From the NCBI GenBank assembly GCA_040752025.1, contig JBFMFR010000063.1, positions 1 through 39,875 of the forward strand: a stretch of 39,875 bases of DNA, read 5' to 3'. Source of the stretch: JBFMFR01 sp040752025. GTDB lineage: Bacteria; Chloroflexota; Anaerolineae; Anaerolineales; UBA4823. Position 1 is the stretch's first letter. Every line of letters begins with the position of its first letter. Under the pieces are notes generated by a model, which was given only the letters and a program-made list of their open reading frames with translations, was not told the origin of the DNA and did no database searches. Shown here piece by piece: positions 23,831 to 31,240 of this stretch. A program made the position numbers and the translations under genes.

Positions 23831-24136
23831 ATGAAAGTCGTGTACGAATATTCTCACCTCGGCGGCGCAGAGATTTTGAAAATCCATTATCCTGAAATTG
23901 AGCAGGAGATCTACGCAGTAATCGGCAAAGTAAAAGCGCAGAGGCACAAACAAAGCAAAGAAAAAGCCAAGATGGGCAAACTCCTGTTTTCGCCTGTCGA
24001 TATGAACCGGCAGTTCCACCATTACTGCGCCGAATTGGGGTACCAGGAACTGAAAGACACCTACACCATCCGGGTGCCGAACAGCCAGGTCGCCATTCCG
24101 GGGGGATTTAAACAAGATGAGGCGGGCGACAGATGA
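23831..24136 (+). pseudogene. N-terminal remnant of a BglII-like restriction endonuclease
   Basis: The frame encodes 101 residues starting MKVVYEYSHLGGAEILKIHY. It continues with a charged helical stretch (KAQRHKQSKEKAKMGK), then LLFSPVDMNRQF and finally GGFKQDEAGDR. From memory, BglII-type endonucleases of about 200 or more residues share this N-terminal order. In them the segment after GFKQ continues into the catalytic Asp and a VEVQFG-type strand. Here the match stops at FKQ and a stop follows six codons later, so the catalytic core is missing. The last bases overlap the DUF488 ATG. It is expressed from a good promoter, so a short non-catalytic protein may still be made. Confidence 0.6.
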
Positions 24137-24681
24137 CGCGTATTTATACCATCGGCCACAGTAAACACACCCTGGAAAAGCTGGTGCAACTGCTGAAGGA
24201 CAACGGCGTCACCATGCTGGTGGACGTGCGCACTGCCCCCTACAGCCGCTTCTGCCCGTGGTTCAACAAAGACGACCTGGAGTTCGAGCTGCCCCGCCGC
24301 CAGGTGCAGTACCAGTTCGCCGGCAAGCACCTGGGCGGGCGGCCCTCTGACGCCAGCCTGTACAAGAGCCACAAAATCCCGGAAGACGAAGGTGTCGATT
24401 ATCTACACGAAGTCGATTACTCCGAGATCATGAAACGCCCGTGGTTCGAGCAGGCCATCGAACGCCTGCTGGAGACTGCCGAGCAGGAGGTTGTCGCCAT
24501 TCTGTGCAGTGAAGAAAACCCTGCGGACTGCCACCGCCACCACCTGATCGCCCGCTACCTGCTGGAATACTACCCCGAAGTGGAGATAGTTCACATCCGC
24601 GGCGATGGCGTTACTTTCGGGGCCGCCTCGATCCATAAATCGGTCGACAAGCCCGCCGCCACCCAAACCACCATGTTCTGA
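24133..24681 (+). CDS. DUF488 family protein (first copy)
   Basis: The 182-residue product begins MTRIYTIGHSKHTLEKLVQL, the standard DUF488 opening. It has the strand LVDVRTAPYSRF and the Cys-containing signature LCSEENPADCHRHHL at about 133-147. The conserved Cys, Glu and Cys-His-Arg look like a reactive site, but no biochemical function is firmly established for the family. The ATG overlaps the preceding stop as ATGA. It is followed after 67 bases by a second, shorter DUF488 gene and then a dual-OB protein. This grouping suggests a shared role, possibly in nucleic acid or stress responses. Confidence 0.9.
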   Translation: MTRIYTIGHSKHTLEKLVQLLKDNGVTMLVDVRTAPYSRFCPWFNKDDLEFELPRRQVQYQFAGKHLGGRPSDASLYKSHKIPEDEGVDYLHEVDYSEIMKRPWFEQAIERLLETAEQEVVAILCSEENPADCHRHHLIARYLLEYYPEVEIVHIRGDGVTFGAASIHKSVDKPAATQTTMF

Positions 24682-24695
24682 CATCTCGCCGCATT

Positions 24696-24714
24696 CGTGT
24701 GCGTGTGCGTGTGC
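24696..24714. repeat. Three CGTGTG tandem units
   Basis: CGTGTG occurs three times in direct tandem in the 67-base gap between the two DUF488 genes. It is a small microsatellite that could vary in length and change spacing before the second gene. Confidence 0.6.
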
Positions 24715-24748
24715 GGCGCAGCATTCGATCCAATCTGCGAGCAGAACC

Positions 24749-25189
24749 ATGAAACTCTATACCATCGGCTTTACCCAGAAAAGCGCGCAGCAGTTCTTCG
24801 AGCTGCTGCGCCAGAACGGCGTCCAGCGTCTGGTGGACATCCGCCTGAAGCCCTCCGGGCAGTTGGCTGGCTTTGCCAAGCAGGATGACCTGCCTTACTT
24901 CCTCGAACACCTGGCAGGCGGCTGCCAGTATCTGCACCTGCCCATCCTGGCGCCCAGCAAAGAAATCCTGGGCGATTACCGGGAAGACCACGACTGGCAG
25001 CGCTACGTAGAGCGCTTCGAGGCTCTCATGGACGAGCGCGGCATCCCGGAGGCGCTGGAGCGCGAGGCCTTCGAGAGCGCTACCTGCTGCCTGCTGTGCA
25101 GCGAGGCCACGCCCGAGCAGTGCCACCGCCGCCTGGCGGCCGAGCGCCTGCAAGCCTGCTGGCCAGATGTAGAGGTGATCCACCTATGA
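24749..25189 (+). CDS. DUF488 family protein (second, short copy)
   Basis: The 146-residue product starts MKLYTIGFTQKSAQQFFELL and ends soon after the signature LLCSEATPEQCHRRLAAERL. It shares the family's opening strand, the LVDIRLKPSG strand and the Cys/Glu/CHR block with the first copy, but little else, so the pair diverged long ago. The start is the ATG at 24749; the ribosome binding site is weak (GCGAGCAG). A longer open frame upstream overlaps the first DUF488 gene and is not supported. Its stop overlaps the next start as ATGA. Confidence 0.88.
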   Translation: MKLYTIGFTQKSAQQFFELLRQNGVQRLVDIRLKPSGQLAGFAKQDDLPYFLEHLAGGCQYLHLPILAPSKEILGDYREDHDWQRYVERFEALMDERGIPEALEREAFESATCCLLCSEATPEQCHRRLAAERLQACWPDVEVIHL

Positions 25190-25965
25190 TCAACCGCCTG
25201 GTAATCACCGACCTGACCCGTATGCAGCGCGGGCGGGTGTGCATCGCCGGCTACGACAAAACCCACACCTGCTTCCGCCCCGTGCTGCCTCATCCCGGCA
25301 TCCTGGAAAGCAAGCTGTTTCAGGGGGATCAACCGGTCATCTTTCCTTTCGCCCTGATCGAAATGGAACTCCTCACCCCCATCCCCGAACCGCCGCACAC
25401 CGAGGATGTTATTTACAACCCAGACAGCGTGACCTTCGTCCGCGCCGTGCAAAGCCGCGAAGAAGTCCTGGGTTGGTCGCTCTTCCCCAGCATCGGCGAT
25501 CTCTTCGAGCAGCCGGTGTTGAGCGGGCCGGGCTATTACGTCAAATCTTGCCAGGGGCCGCGCTCGTTGGGCACCATCCAGCCCGCCGCCGTCACCGAGA
25601 TAATCTATGAGAAAGGCGAAGAAGGCGCCTGGGATTACCGCCTGGCCTTCACCGACCAGGCTGGCCTTTCCTATAAACTGAAGATCACCGATCTGACCTG
25701 GCACTACTACTGCGACAGCCAGCGCGATGAGCGCAGCGCCCCCCAAGACATCGCCGCCGAACTTGGGCGCAAATTGCAGTCCAGCCGCGTCTACCTGCGC
25801 ATCGGCCTGGCACGCGGCTGGCACAAATTCCCCGAGCGCTGCTACTTGCAGCTCACCGGCATCTACACCTTCCCGGATTACCTGGAAGAACACAGCTTCG
25901 CATCCTTGAGCCAGGCGCGCCGCCAGGAACGCGGCGACCTCCCCGCAAAGCAGAACACGCCATGA
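25186..25965 (+). CDS. Dual-OB-domain-like protein linked to DUF488
   Basis: The 259-residue protein starts MINRLVITDLTRMQRGRVCI and continues AGYDKTHTCFRPVLP, which I recall as the opening of proteins annotated as dual OB domain-containing. The second half has another beta-rich block (KITDLTWHYYCD, YLRIGLARGWHKFPERCYLQ, LTGIYTFPDY). OB folds usually bind nucleic acids, so a nucleic-acid-binding partner for DUF488 is a reasonable inference. Both ends overlap neighbours as ATGA, a strong sign of translational coupling with DUF488 and the hydrolase. Confidence 0.75.
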   Translation: MINRLVITDLTRMQRGRVCIAGYDKTHTCFRPVLPHPGILESKLFQGDQPVIFPFALIEMELLTPIPEPPHTEDVIYNPDSVTFVRAVQSREEVLGWSLFPSIGDLFEQPVLSGPGYYVKSCQGPRSLGTIQPAAVTEIIYEKGEEGAWDYRLAFTDQAGLSYKLKITDLTWHYYCDSQRDERSAPQDIAAELGRKLQSSRVYLRIGLARGWHKFPERCYLQLTGIYTFPDYLEEHSFASLSQARRQERGDLPAKQNTP

Positions 25966-26843
25966 CCTCCTCTTATCTGTACCTCAACGGGCTGCGCATC
26001 CACTACCTGCATTGGGAGCAAACCGGCGGGCGCCCGCTGGTGCTGCTGCACGGGCTGGCCTCCAACGCCCACATCTGGGACCTGCTAGCGCCGCGCCTGC
26101 TCGAACACAGCCTGCAGCCCCTGGCCCCGGATACTCGCGGCCACGGGTTGAGCGACAAACCAGACGACTCCTACGGCTTTGATGCTGTAGTAGGCGACCT
26201 GGCAGCTTTTATCGACTCCTGCCACCTGGAACACCCACTTCTGGTGGGTCATTCCTGGGGTGGGCACATCATCCTGGACTACGCCGCCCGCTTTCCTACC
26301 GGGCCGCGCGCCCCTGCTGGCCTGGTGCTGGTGGACGGGGGCATCACGCAGTTGGACGATGCCCCAGGCGCCACCTGGGAAGAAGTACGCCAGCGCCTGA
26401 CCCCACCGCGCCTGGCTGGTATGCCCCTGGAAACCTTCCTCGACAACCTGAGCCAGTGGACCCAGAACTGGGGGCCGCTCTCAGATGAGATCATCGCCAT
26501 CATCCTGGCCAATTTTGCCATCGATGAAAACGATGTCCTCGCCCCTCACCTGACTTTCGAGCGTCACATGCAGATCGTGCGCGCCCTGTGGGAATTCCAG
26601 ACTTACGAGCGTTTCCCCAAGGTGCGCTGCCCGGCGCTGGCGGTATTGGCCGCCGGCGCGCAGCCGCGCTCGCCCGGCGACCAGGCCTTCCTGGAAGCCA
26701 GGCAGCGCGGCCTGGCGCGCGCTCAGGCGCATATGCCCAATTTACAGGCGCATTGGATGGCAGATACGATTCACGATGTACCCCTGCAGCGCCCGGCCGA
26801 ACTGGCCGAGATGATCGCTCGATTTGCCGCATCCCTGGAATAG
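25962..26843 (+). CDS. Alpha/beta hydrolase
   Basis: The 293-residue product has RPLVLLHGLASNAHIWD (oxyanion HG), APDTRGHGLSDKP and the nucleophile elbow LVGHSWGG. The catalytic His lies in a late DTIHDVPLQRP segment. The cap region contains WTQNWGPLSDEIIAIILANF. It resembles esterases or epoxide-hydrolase-type enzymes, but the substrate is unknown. It overlaps the dual-OB gene as ATGA and ends three bases before the MalT-like regulator, so it is in the same operon. Confidence 0.88.
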   Translation: MTSSYLYLNGLRIHYLHWEQTGGRPLVLLHGLASNAHIWDLLAPRLLEHSLQPLAPDTRGHGLSDKPDDSYGFDAVVGDLAAFIDSCHLEHPLLVGHSWGGHIILDYAARFPTGPRAPAGLVLVDGGITQLDDAPGATWEEVRQRLTPPRLAGMPLETFLDNLSQWTQNWGPLSDEIIAIILANFAIDENDVLAPHLTFERHMQIVRALWEFQTYERFPKVRCPALAVLAAGAQPRSPGDQAFLEARQRGLARAQAHMPNLQAHWMADTIHDVPLQRPAELAEMIARFAASLE

Positions 26844-26846
26844 TGC

Positions 26847-29546
26847 ATGAGCCACATCCTACTGAGCACCAAGATCGCCGCGCCCGCCCCTCGCCCTGAG
26901 CTTGTGCCGCGCCCGCACCTGCTCGCCCGCCTGGAGCGCGCCCTTCAACACCGCCTCAGCCTGGTTTCGGCTCCGGCTGGCTTCGGCAAAACTACCCTGC
27001 TCAGCGCCTGGGCGGCTTCGCTCGACCCGATAGATACACCCCTGGCCTGGATTTCGTTGGATGAGGGCGATAACGACCCGGCACGCTTCCTGGCCTACCT
27101 GGTCGCCGCTCTGGACAAACTGCTCGTTTCCAGCGGAGGGGACATTTTGCAAGACAGCCCGGCCGTCCCGCCCTCCCTGGGCGAGAACTTCCTGGCTCAC
27201 CTGCTCAACGCCTTCAACGAAATCGGCCAGCCATCCCCGGCCTTCGTGCTCATCCTGGACGATTATCACCTGATCACCGCCGAGCCGCTGCACACTGCCC
27301 TGGCCTTCCTCATCGACCATTTGCCGCCCAACCTGCACCTGGTCATCGCCTCACGCACCGACCCACCCCTGCCCCTGGCGCGCCTGCGCGCCCGCGGCCA
27401 GTTGCTGGAACTGCGCCAGGCCGACCTGCGCTTCACTCCCGAGGAAGCCGGCCTGTTCTTCAGCCAGGTGATGCACCTCTCGCTCTCGCCAGAAGAAACC
27501 GCCGCCCTGGCAGCCCGCACGGAAGGCTGGGCCGCCGGGTTGCAACTGGCTGCCATCTCGCTCCAGGACCACCCGGACCGTGAAAGCTTCATCGCCGCCT
27601 TCACCGGCAGCCATCCCTTCATCCTGGATTACCTGCTCGAAGAAGTGCTCCAGCGCCAGCCTGCCCACATCCAGCAATTTCTGCTATCGACCGCCATCCT
27701 GGACCAGCTATCTGCCCCCCTGTGCGACCATCTGCTGGCTAACGAAAGCCCTACTGGCGCCCAGCCCATCCTGCAATACCTGGAATGCGCCAATCTCTTC
27801 CTGGCGCCGCTCGACGACCAGCGCCAGTGGTACCGTTATCATCACCTCTTTGCCGATTTTCTCGATGCGCACTTGCAACAGACCGACCCAGAGCGCCGCT
27901 TGAAGCTCCACCGCGAAGCTGCGGTTTGGTATGAACGCCAGGGTATGTTCGAAGAAGCCATCGAGCACGCCCTGCAAGCGTCCGATTTTCACTACGCCGC
28001 CAACCTCATGGCGCGTACCGCCGAAGCCACGATCAAGCGCAGCGAGCTGACCATCCTGCTGGGTTGGTTCCAGCGCCTGCCCGAAAGCGTCTTGCAAGAA
28101 CACGCCAGCCTTTGCTTTTATTACGCCTGGGTGCTGCTGCTCTTCGGCTACCCCTTCGAAGAAGCCCGCGCCCGCCTGGAGCAGTCCGAGCGCCCCGCCG
28201 GGCGTTTGCCTGGCCAGGCAGATGTGCTGCGCGCCTTCGTCGCTGTCTTTCAAAACGATGTCCTCACCGCCGCCGAGCTGGCCAACCGCGCCCTGCGCGA
28301 CCTGCCCGCCGAGGCATCCTTCTTGCGCAGCGTGGCGGTGTGGGTGCGCGCCGTCAGCCTGGCCTGGGACGGCGACATCCGCCAGTCCATCCCCGCCCTG
28401 GAGGCCGCCGCCCAATACAGCCTGCAGGCTGGCAACATCATGATCGCCGTGGCCGCCGTTGCCCATCAGGCCGAGATGCTCACCTACCTGGGTGAGCTGC
28501 GCCAGGCCCACGACCTCTACCAGCGCGCCCTGCGCATGGCCGTGGACAGCCAGGGACGTAACCTGCCCGTCGCCGGCATCCCCCTCATCGGCCTGGGAGA
28601 GCTGTACCGCGAGTGGGGGCAACTGGCGCAGGCCGAAGAAGCCCTTCTCAAAGGGCTGGAATTGACCAAACAATGGGGGCAAATCGGCTCCCTGGATGGG
28701 TATATCGCCCTGGCCCTCACCTGCCAGGCCAGAGGCGACGAAGCCAGAGCGCGCCAGGCCATCGCCGAGGCGCGCCAGATTGCCGAAATGTTCGATCTAT
28801 CCACTTTTGACGACCGCCTGGTTGACCTGCATGCCGCTTTACTGGGCATCCTCCAAGGCGATCTCAGCCTCGCCATAGCCTGGCAGGCCCGGGCTGAACT
28901 AAACCCCCAGGCTCTGCAGGCCGCCTTACGCGACCGCTCCCAGACCGGCATCCTGACCAACTCGCTCCTGCTCGAGTTCGAATACCTGGTCTGGATCCGC
29001 CTGCTGGTCGAAGAAGGGCGGAACGCCTTCGCCTTGCAGATGCTGGATATGCTACAGCCGCGGGTAACCAGCCAGGCGCGCCAGACCGGCCCGCTCAAGA
29101 TCCACCTGCTGCGCTGCCTGGCGCTGCACGGCCTGGGACAGGTTGAGGCTGCCCTGGACGAACTGCGCACCGCCCTCACCCTGGGTGAGGCGCAGGGCCA
29201 TGTGCGCGCTTTCCTGGATATGGGCCCCGTTGTTATCAGCCTGCTGCACGAATTGCAGCCGCGCGGCCCGCAGTCCGCCTACATCACCCGCCTGCTCTCA
29301 GCAGATGCCCCCTTACAGCCTCTGTCTACCCCTAGCAGACAGCCTCTGTTCGAAGCGCTCAGCCAGCGCGAGCTCGAAGTGCTGCGCCTGTTGGCCGCCG
29401 GCCTGAGCAACCAGCAGATCGCCGCACAACTGGTTGTTGCTCCCAGCACCGTCAAGACCCACATCAACCATCTCTACCGCAAGCTGGACGTCTCCAGCCG
29501 CACCCAGGCCACCGCCCGTGCCCGCCAGCTTGGCCTGCTGCCCTGA
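26847..29546 (+). CDS. MalT-like ATP-dependent LuxR-family transcriptional regulator
   Basis: The 899-residue protein has the STAND regulator layout. The NTPase module near the N-terminus carries P-loop SAPAGFGKTTLL (Lys48) and a Walker B-like FVLILDDYHLI. A long TPR-like helical region spans about 350-800. The C-terminal LuxR-type helix-turn-helix reads LSQRELEVLRLLAAGLSNQQ, then IAAQLVVAPSTVKTHINHLY. Such proteins oligomerise on ligand binding and activate transcription. It is the last gene of the DUF488 operon, and the adjacent ABC exporter is a possible target. Confidence 0.94.
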   Translation: MSHILLSTKIAAPAPRPELVPRPHLLARLERALQHRLSLVSAPAGFGKTTLLSAWAASLDPIDTPLAWISLDEGDNDPARFLAYLVAALDKLLVSSGGDILQDSPAVPPSLGENFLAHLLNAFNEIGQPSPAFVLILDDYHLITAEPLHTALAFLIDHLPPNLHLVIASRTDPPLPLARLRARGQLLELRQADLRFTPEEAGLFFSQVMHLSLSPEETAALAARTEGWAAGLQLAAISLQDHPDRESFIAAFTGSHPFILDYLLEEVLQRQPAHIQQFLLSTAILDQLSAPLCDHLLANESPTGAQPILQYLECANLFLAPLDDQRQWYRYHHLFADFLDAHLQQTDPERRLKLHREAAVWYERQGMFEEAIEHALQASDFHYAANLMARTAEATIKRSELTILLGWFQRLPESVLQEHASLCFYYAWVLLLFGYPFEEARARLEQSERPAGRLPGQADVLRAFVAVFQNDVLTAAELANRALRDLPAEASFLRSVAVWVRAVSLAWDGDIRQSIPALEAAAQYSLQAGNIMIAVAAVAHQAEMLTYLGELRQAHDLYQRALRMAVDSQGRNLPVAGIPLIGLGELYREWGQLAQAEEALLKGLELTKQWGQIGSLDGYIALALTCQARGDEARARQAIAEARQIAEMFDLSTFDDRLVDLHAALLGILQGDLSLAIAWQARAELNPQALQAALRDRSQTGILTNSLLLEFEYLVWIRLLVEEGRNAFALQMLDMLQPRVTSQARQTGPLKIHLLRCLALHGLGQVEAALDELRTALTLGEAQGHVRAFLDMGPVVISLLHELQPRGPQSAYITRLLSADAPLQPLSTPSRQPLFEALSQRELEVLRLLAAGLSNQQIAAQLVVAPSTVKTHINHLYRKLDVSSRTQATARARQLGLLP

Positions 29547-29562
29547 ATCCCCCTCCTTTCCA

Positions 29563-29586
29563 CCCCCAAATTCCACCCTTTGGGGG
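29563..29586. other. Hairpin between the regulator and ABC genes
   Basis: CCCCCAAA (29563-29570) pairs perfectly with TTTGGGGG (29579-29586) around an eight-base loop, 16 bases after the regulator stop. No T-run follows. It could be a weak transcript end or an operator-like palindrome for the adjacent regulator. Confidence 0.45.
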
Positions 29587-29634
29587 ATGTCAACTCCTCC
29601 TATTCGGTTGTAAACTGAACAGCGAGGTAAAACC

Positions 29635-30429
29635 ATGTTCCGACTACGCAACCCGCTTCGCAAAGGCAATGGAAAGCCTGCTGCCAACCCGGCAGATGGC
29701 TTCCTGGTCGATCTGCGCCAGGTGGTCAAAACCTATCACACCCCCGCCGGCCAGTTCACCGCCCTCAAAGGCGTCGACTTGCAGGTGGCCGCCGGCGAGT
29801 TCGTTGCCATCATCGGTAAATCCGGCAGCGGCAAGTCCACCCTGATCAACATGATCACCGGCATCGACCGCCCCAGCGCCGGCCAGATCGTCATCGACGG
29901 CGCCGCCGTGCACGCCCTCAGCGAAGAAAAAATCGCCCTGTGGCGCGGCCGTTCCGTCGGCGTCATCTTCCAGTTCTTCCAGCTTCTGCCTACCCTGACT
30001 GCCGTCGAAAACGTGCTCCTGCCCATGGACTACCTCGGCCTGTACCCGGCCGGCCAGCGCCCCGAGCGCGCCCTGGCGCTGCTCGAACAGGTCGAAATGC
30101 TCGATTTCGCCCACAAGCTCCCCGCCGAGCTCTCCGGCGGGCAGTTGCAGCGCGTCGCCATCGCCCGCGCCCTGGCCAACGACCCGCCCCTGCTGACCGC
30201 CGACGAGCCCACCGGCAACCTGGATTCGCACAGCGCCGTCCACGTGCTGGAGTTGTTCGAAAAACTGGTGGCGCAGGGCAAGACCATCCTGATGGTCACC
30301 CACGACAACGACCTGGCCCGCCGCGCCGGGCGCACCATCGTCATCGCCGACGGCCAAATCGTCGATCAAAACCACCGCGCCCTCCAGCCGCATTCCACCG
30401 GAGACACCTATGCTGCCGCGCCTGTTTAA
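29635..30429 (+). CDS. ABC transporter ATPase, MacB/LolD type (first)
   Basis: The 264-residue ATPase has Walker A GKSGSGKST at about 62-70, the Q-loop region VIFQFFQLLPTLTAVEN, signature LSGGQLQRVAIARAL and Walker B LLTADEPTGNLDS. The H-loop is MVTHDND. The pattern belongs to the MacB/LolD/FtsE type, which powers FtsX-like permeases by mechanotransmission. The ATG at 29635 has GAGG about eight bases upstream. The gene overlaps the next ATPase gene by 20 bases. Confidence 0.94.
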   Translation: MFRLRNPLRKGNGKPAANPADGFLVDLRQVVKTYHTPAGQFTALKGVDLQVAAGEFVAIIGKSGSGKSTLINMITGIDRPSAGQIVIDGAAVHALSEEKIALWRGRSVGVIFQFFQLLPTLTAVENVLLPMDYLGLYPAGQRPERALALLEQVEMLDFAHKLPAELSGGQLQRVAIARALANDPPLLTADEPTGNLDSHSAVHVLELFEKLVAQGKTILMVTHDNDLARRAGRTIVIADGQIVDQNHRALQPHSTGDTYAAAPV

Positions 30430-31240
30430 ATCCAATGGCAACACCGGTGGGACAAACGTAGGGGCCGTAGGGGCGGGTCTAAGACCCGCCCCTACACCCG
30501 CCCCTACACCCGCCCCTACACCCGCCCCTACACCCGCCCCTACATCCCCCGCCATCATCGACCTGCGCGGCCTCGCCAAAGTTTACAACGGCCAGGCCCG
30601 CCCCGTGCTCGCTCTGCAAGACATCCACCTGCAAGTGCAGCCCGGCGAATTCCTGGTGATCACGGGCAAATCCGGCGCTGGCAAGACCACCCTGGTCAAC
30701 ATGCTCACCGGCCTGGACCGCTGCACCTCCGGCGAGGCCTGGGTGGCCGGCGCGCCCCTGCACCGCTACAGCCCCGCAAAAGCCGCCCGCTGGCGCGGGC
30801 GCACCGCCGGCGTCATCTTCCAGAGCTTCGAGCTGCTCCCCACCCTCAGCGTGCTGCAGAACGTCACCCTGCCCATGGACTTCGCCGGCAAATACAGCCT
30901 GCGCCAGCGCCGCCAGCGCGCCATGCAGCTCCTCGAACAGCTCGACATCGCCGCCCACGCCCACAAGCTGCCCTCGGCCGTCTCCGGCGGGCAGCAGCAG
31001 CGCGTCGCCATCGCCCGCGCCCTGGCCAACGACCCGCCCCTGCTGGTGGCCGACGAGCCCACCGGCAGCCTGGACTCGCACACCGCCGCCGCCGTGGTCA
31101 GCCTCTTCGCCTCCCTGGCCTGCCAGGGCGTCACCATCGTGCTCGTCACCCACGACTCCGACATCGCCCGCGCCGCCGGCCGCGCCATCCATCTGGTGGA
31201 CGGTCAAATCCAACCCCTCGCCAAGGAAGGCCAGCCATGA
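30410..31240 (+). CDS. ABC transporter ATPase, MacB/LolD type (second, with Pro/Ala/Thr N-terminal linker)
   Basis: The 276-residue ATPase has Walker A GKSGAGKTT, signature VSGGQQQRVAIARAL, Walker B LLVADEPTGSLDS and H-loop LVTHDSD. It differs from the first ATPase in having about 45 extra residues before the ATPase core, largely repeated PAPT units. These are encoded by a palindromic repeat and 12-base tandem copies. The ATG at 30410 overlaps the preceding gene by 20 bases and has GGAG upstream. The stop overlaps the permease start as ATGA. Together the two ATPases could form a heterodimer on the single permease. Confidence 0.92.
   Translation: MLPRLFKSNGNTGGTNVGAVGAGLRPAPTPAPTPAPTPAPTPAPTSPAIIDLRGLAKVYNGQARPVLALQDIHLQVQPGEFLVITGKSGAGKTTLVNMLTGLDRCTSGEAWVAGAPLHRYSPAKAARWRGRTAGVIFQSFELLPTLSVLQNVTLPMDFAGKYSLRQRRQRAMQLLEQLDIAAHAHKLPSAVSGGQQQRVAIARALANDPPLLVADEPTGSLDSHTAAAVVSLFASLACQGVTIVLVTHDSDIARAAGRAIHLVDGQIQPLAKEGQP
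30467..30495. repeat. Palindromic dispersed repeat inside the second ATPase gene
   Basis: GTAGGGGCGGGTCT (30467-30480) and AGACCCGCCCCTAC (30482-30495) are perfect 14-base inverted arms around a single A. This GC palindrome is of a type I recall as widespread between genes in Chloroflexota. Here it lies in a coding frame. Confidence 0.85.
30485..30544 (+). repeat. Five tandem copies of a 12-base unit
   Basis: CCCGCCCCTACA is repeated five times without change. The first copy is part of the right arm of the palindrome, so the array probably grew from it. Twelve bases equal four codons, so the frame is kept and each unit adds Pro-Ala-Pro-Thr. Confidence 0.9.
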
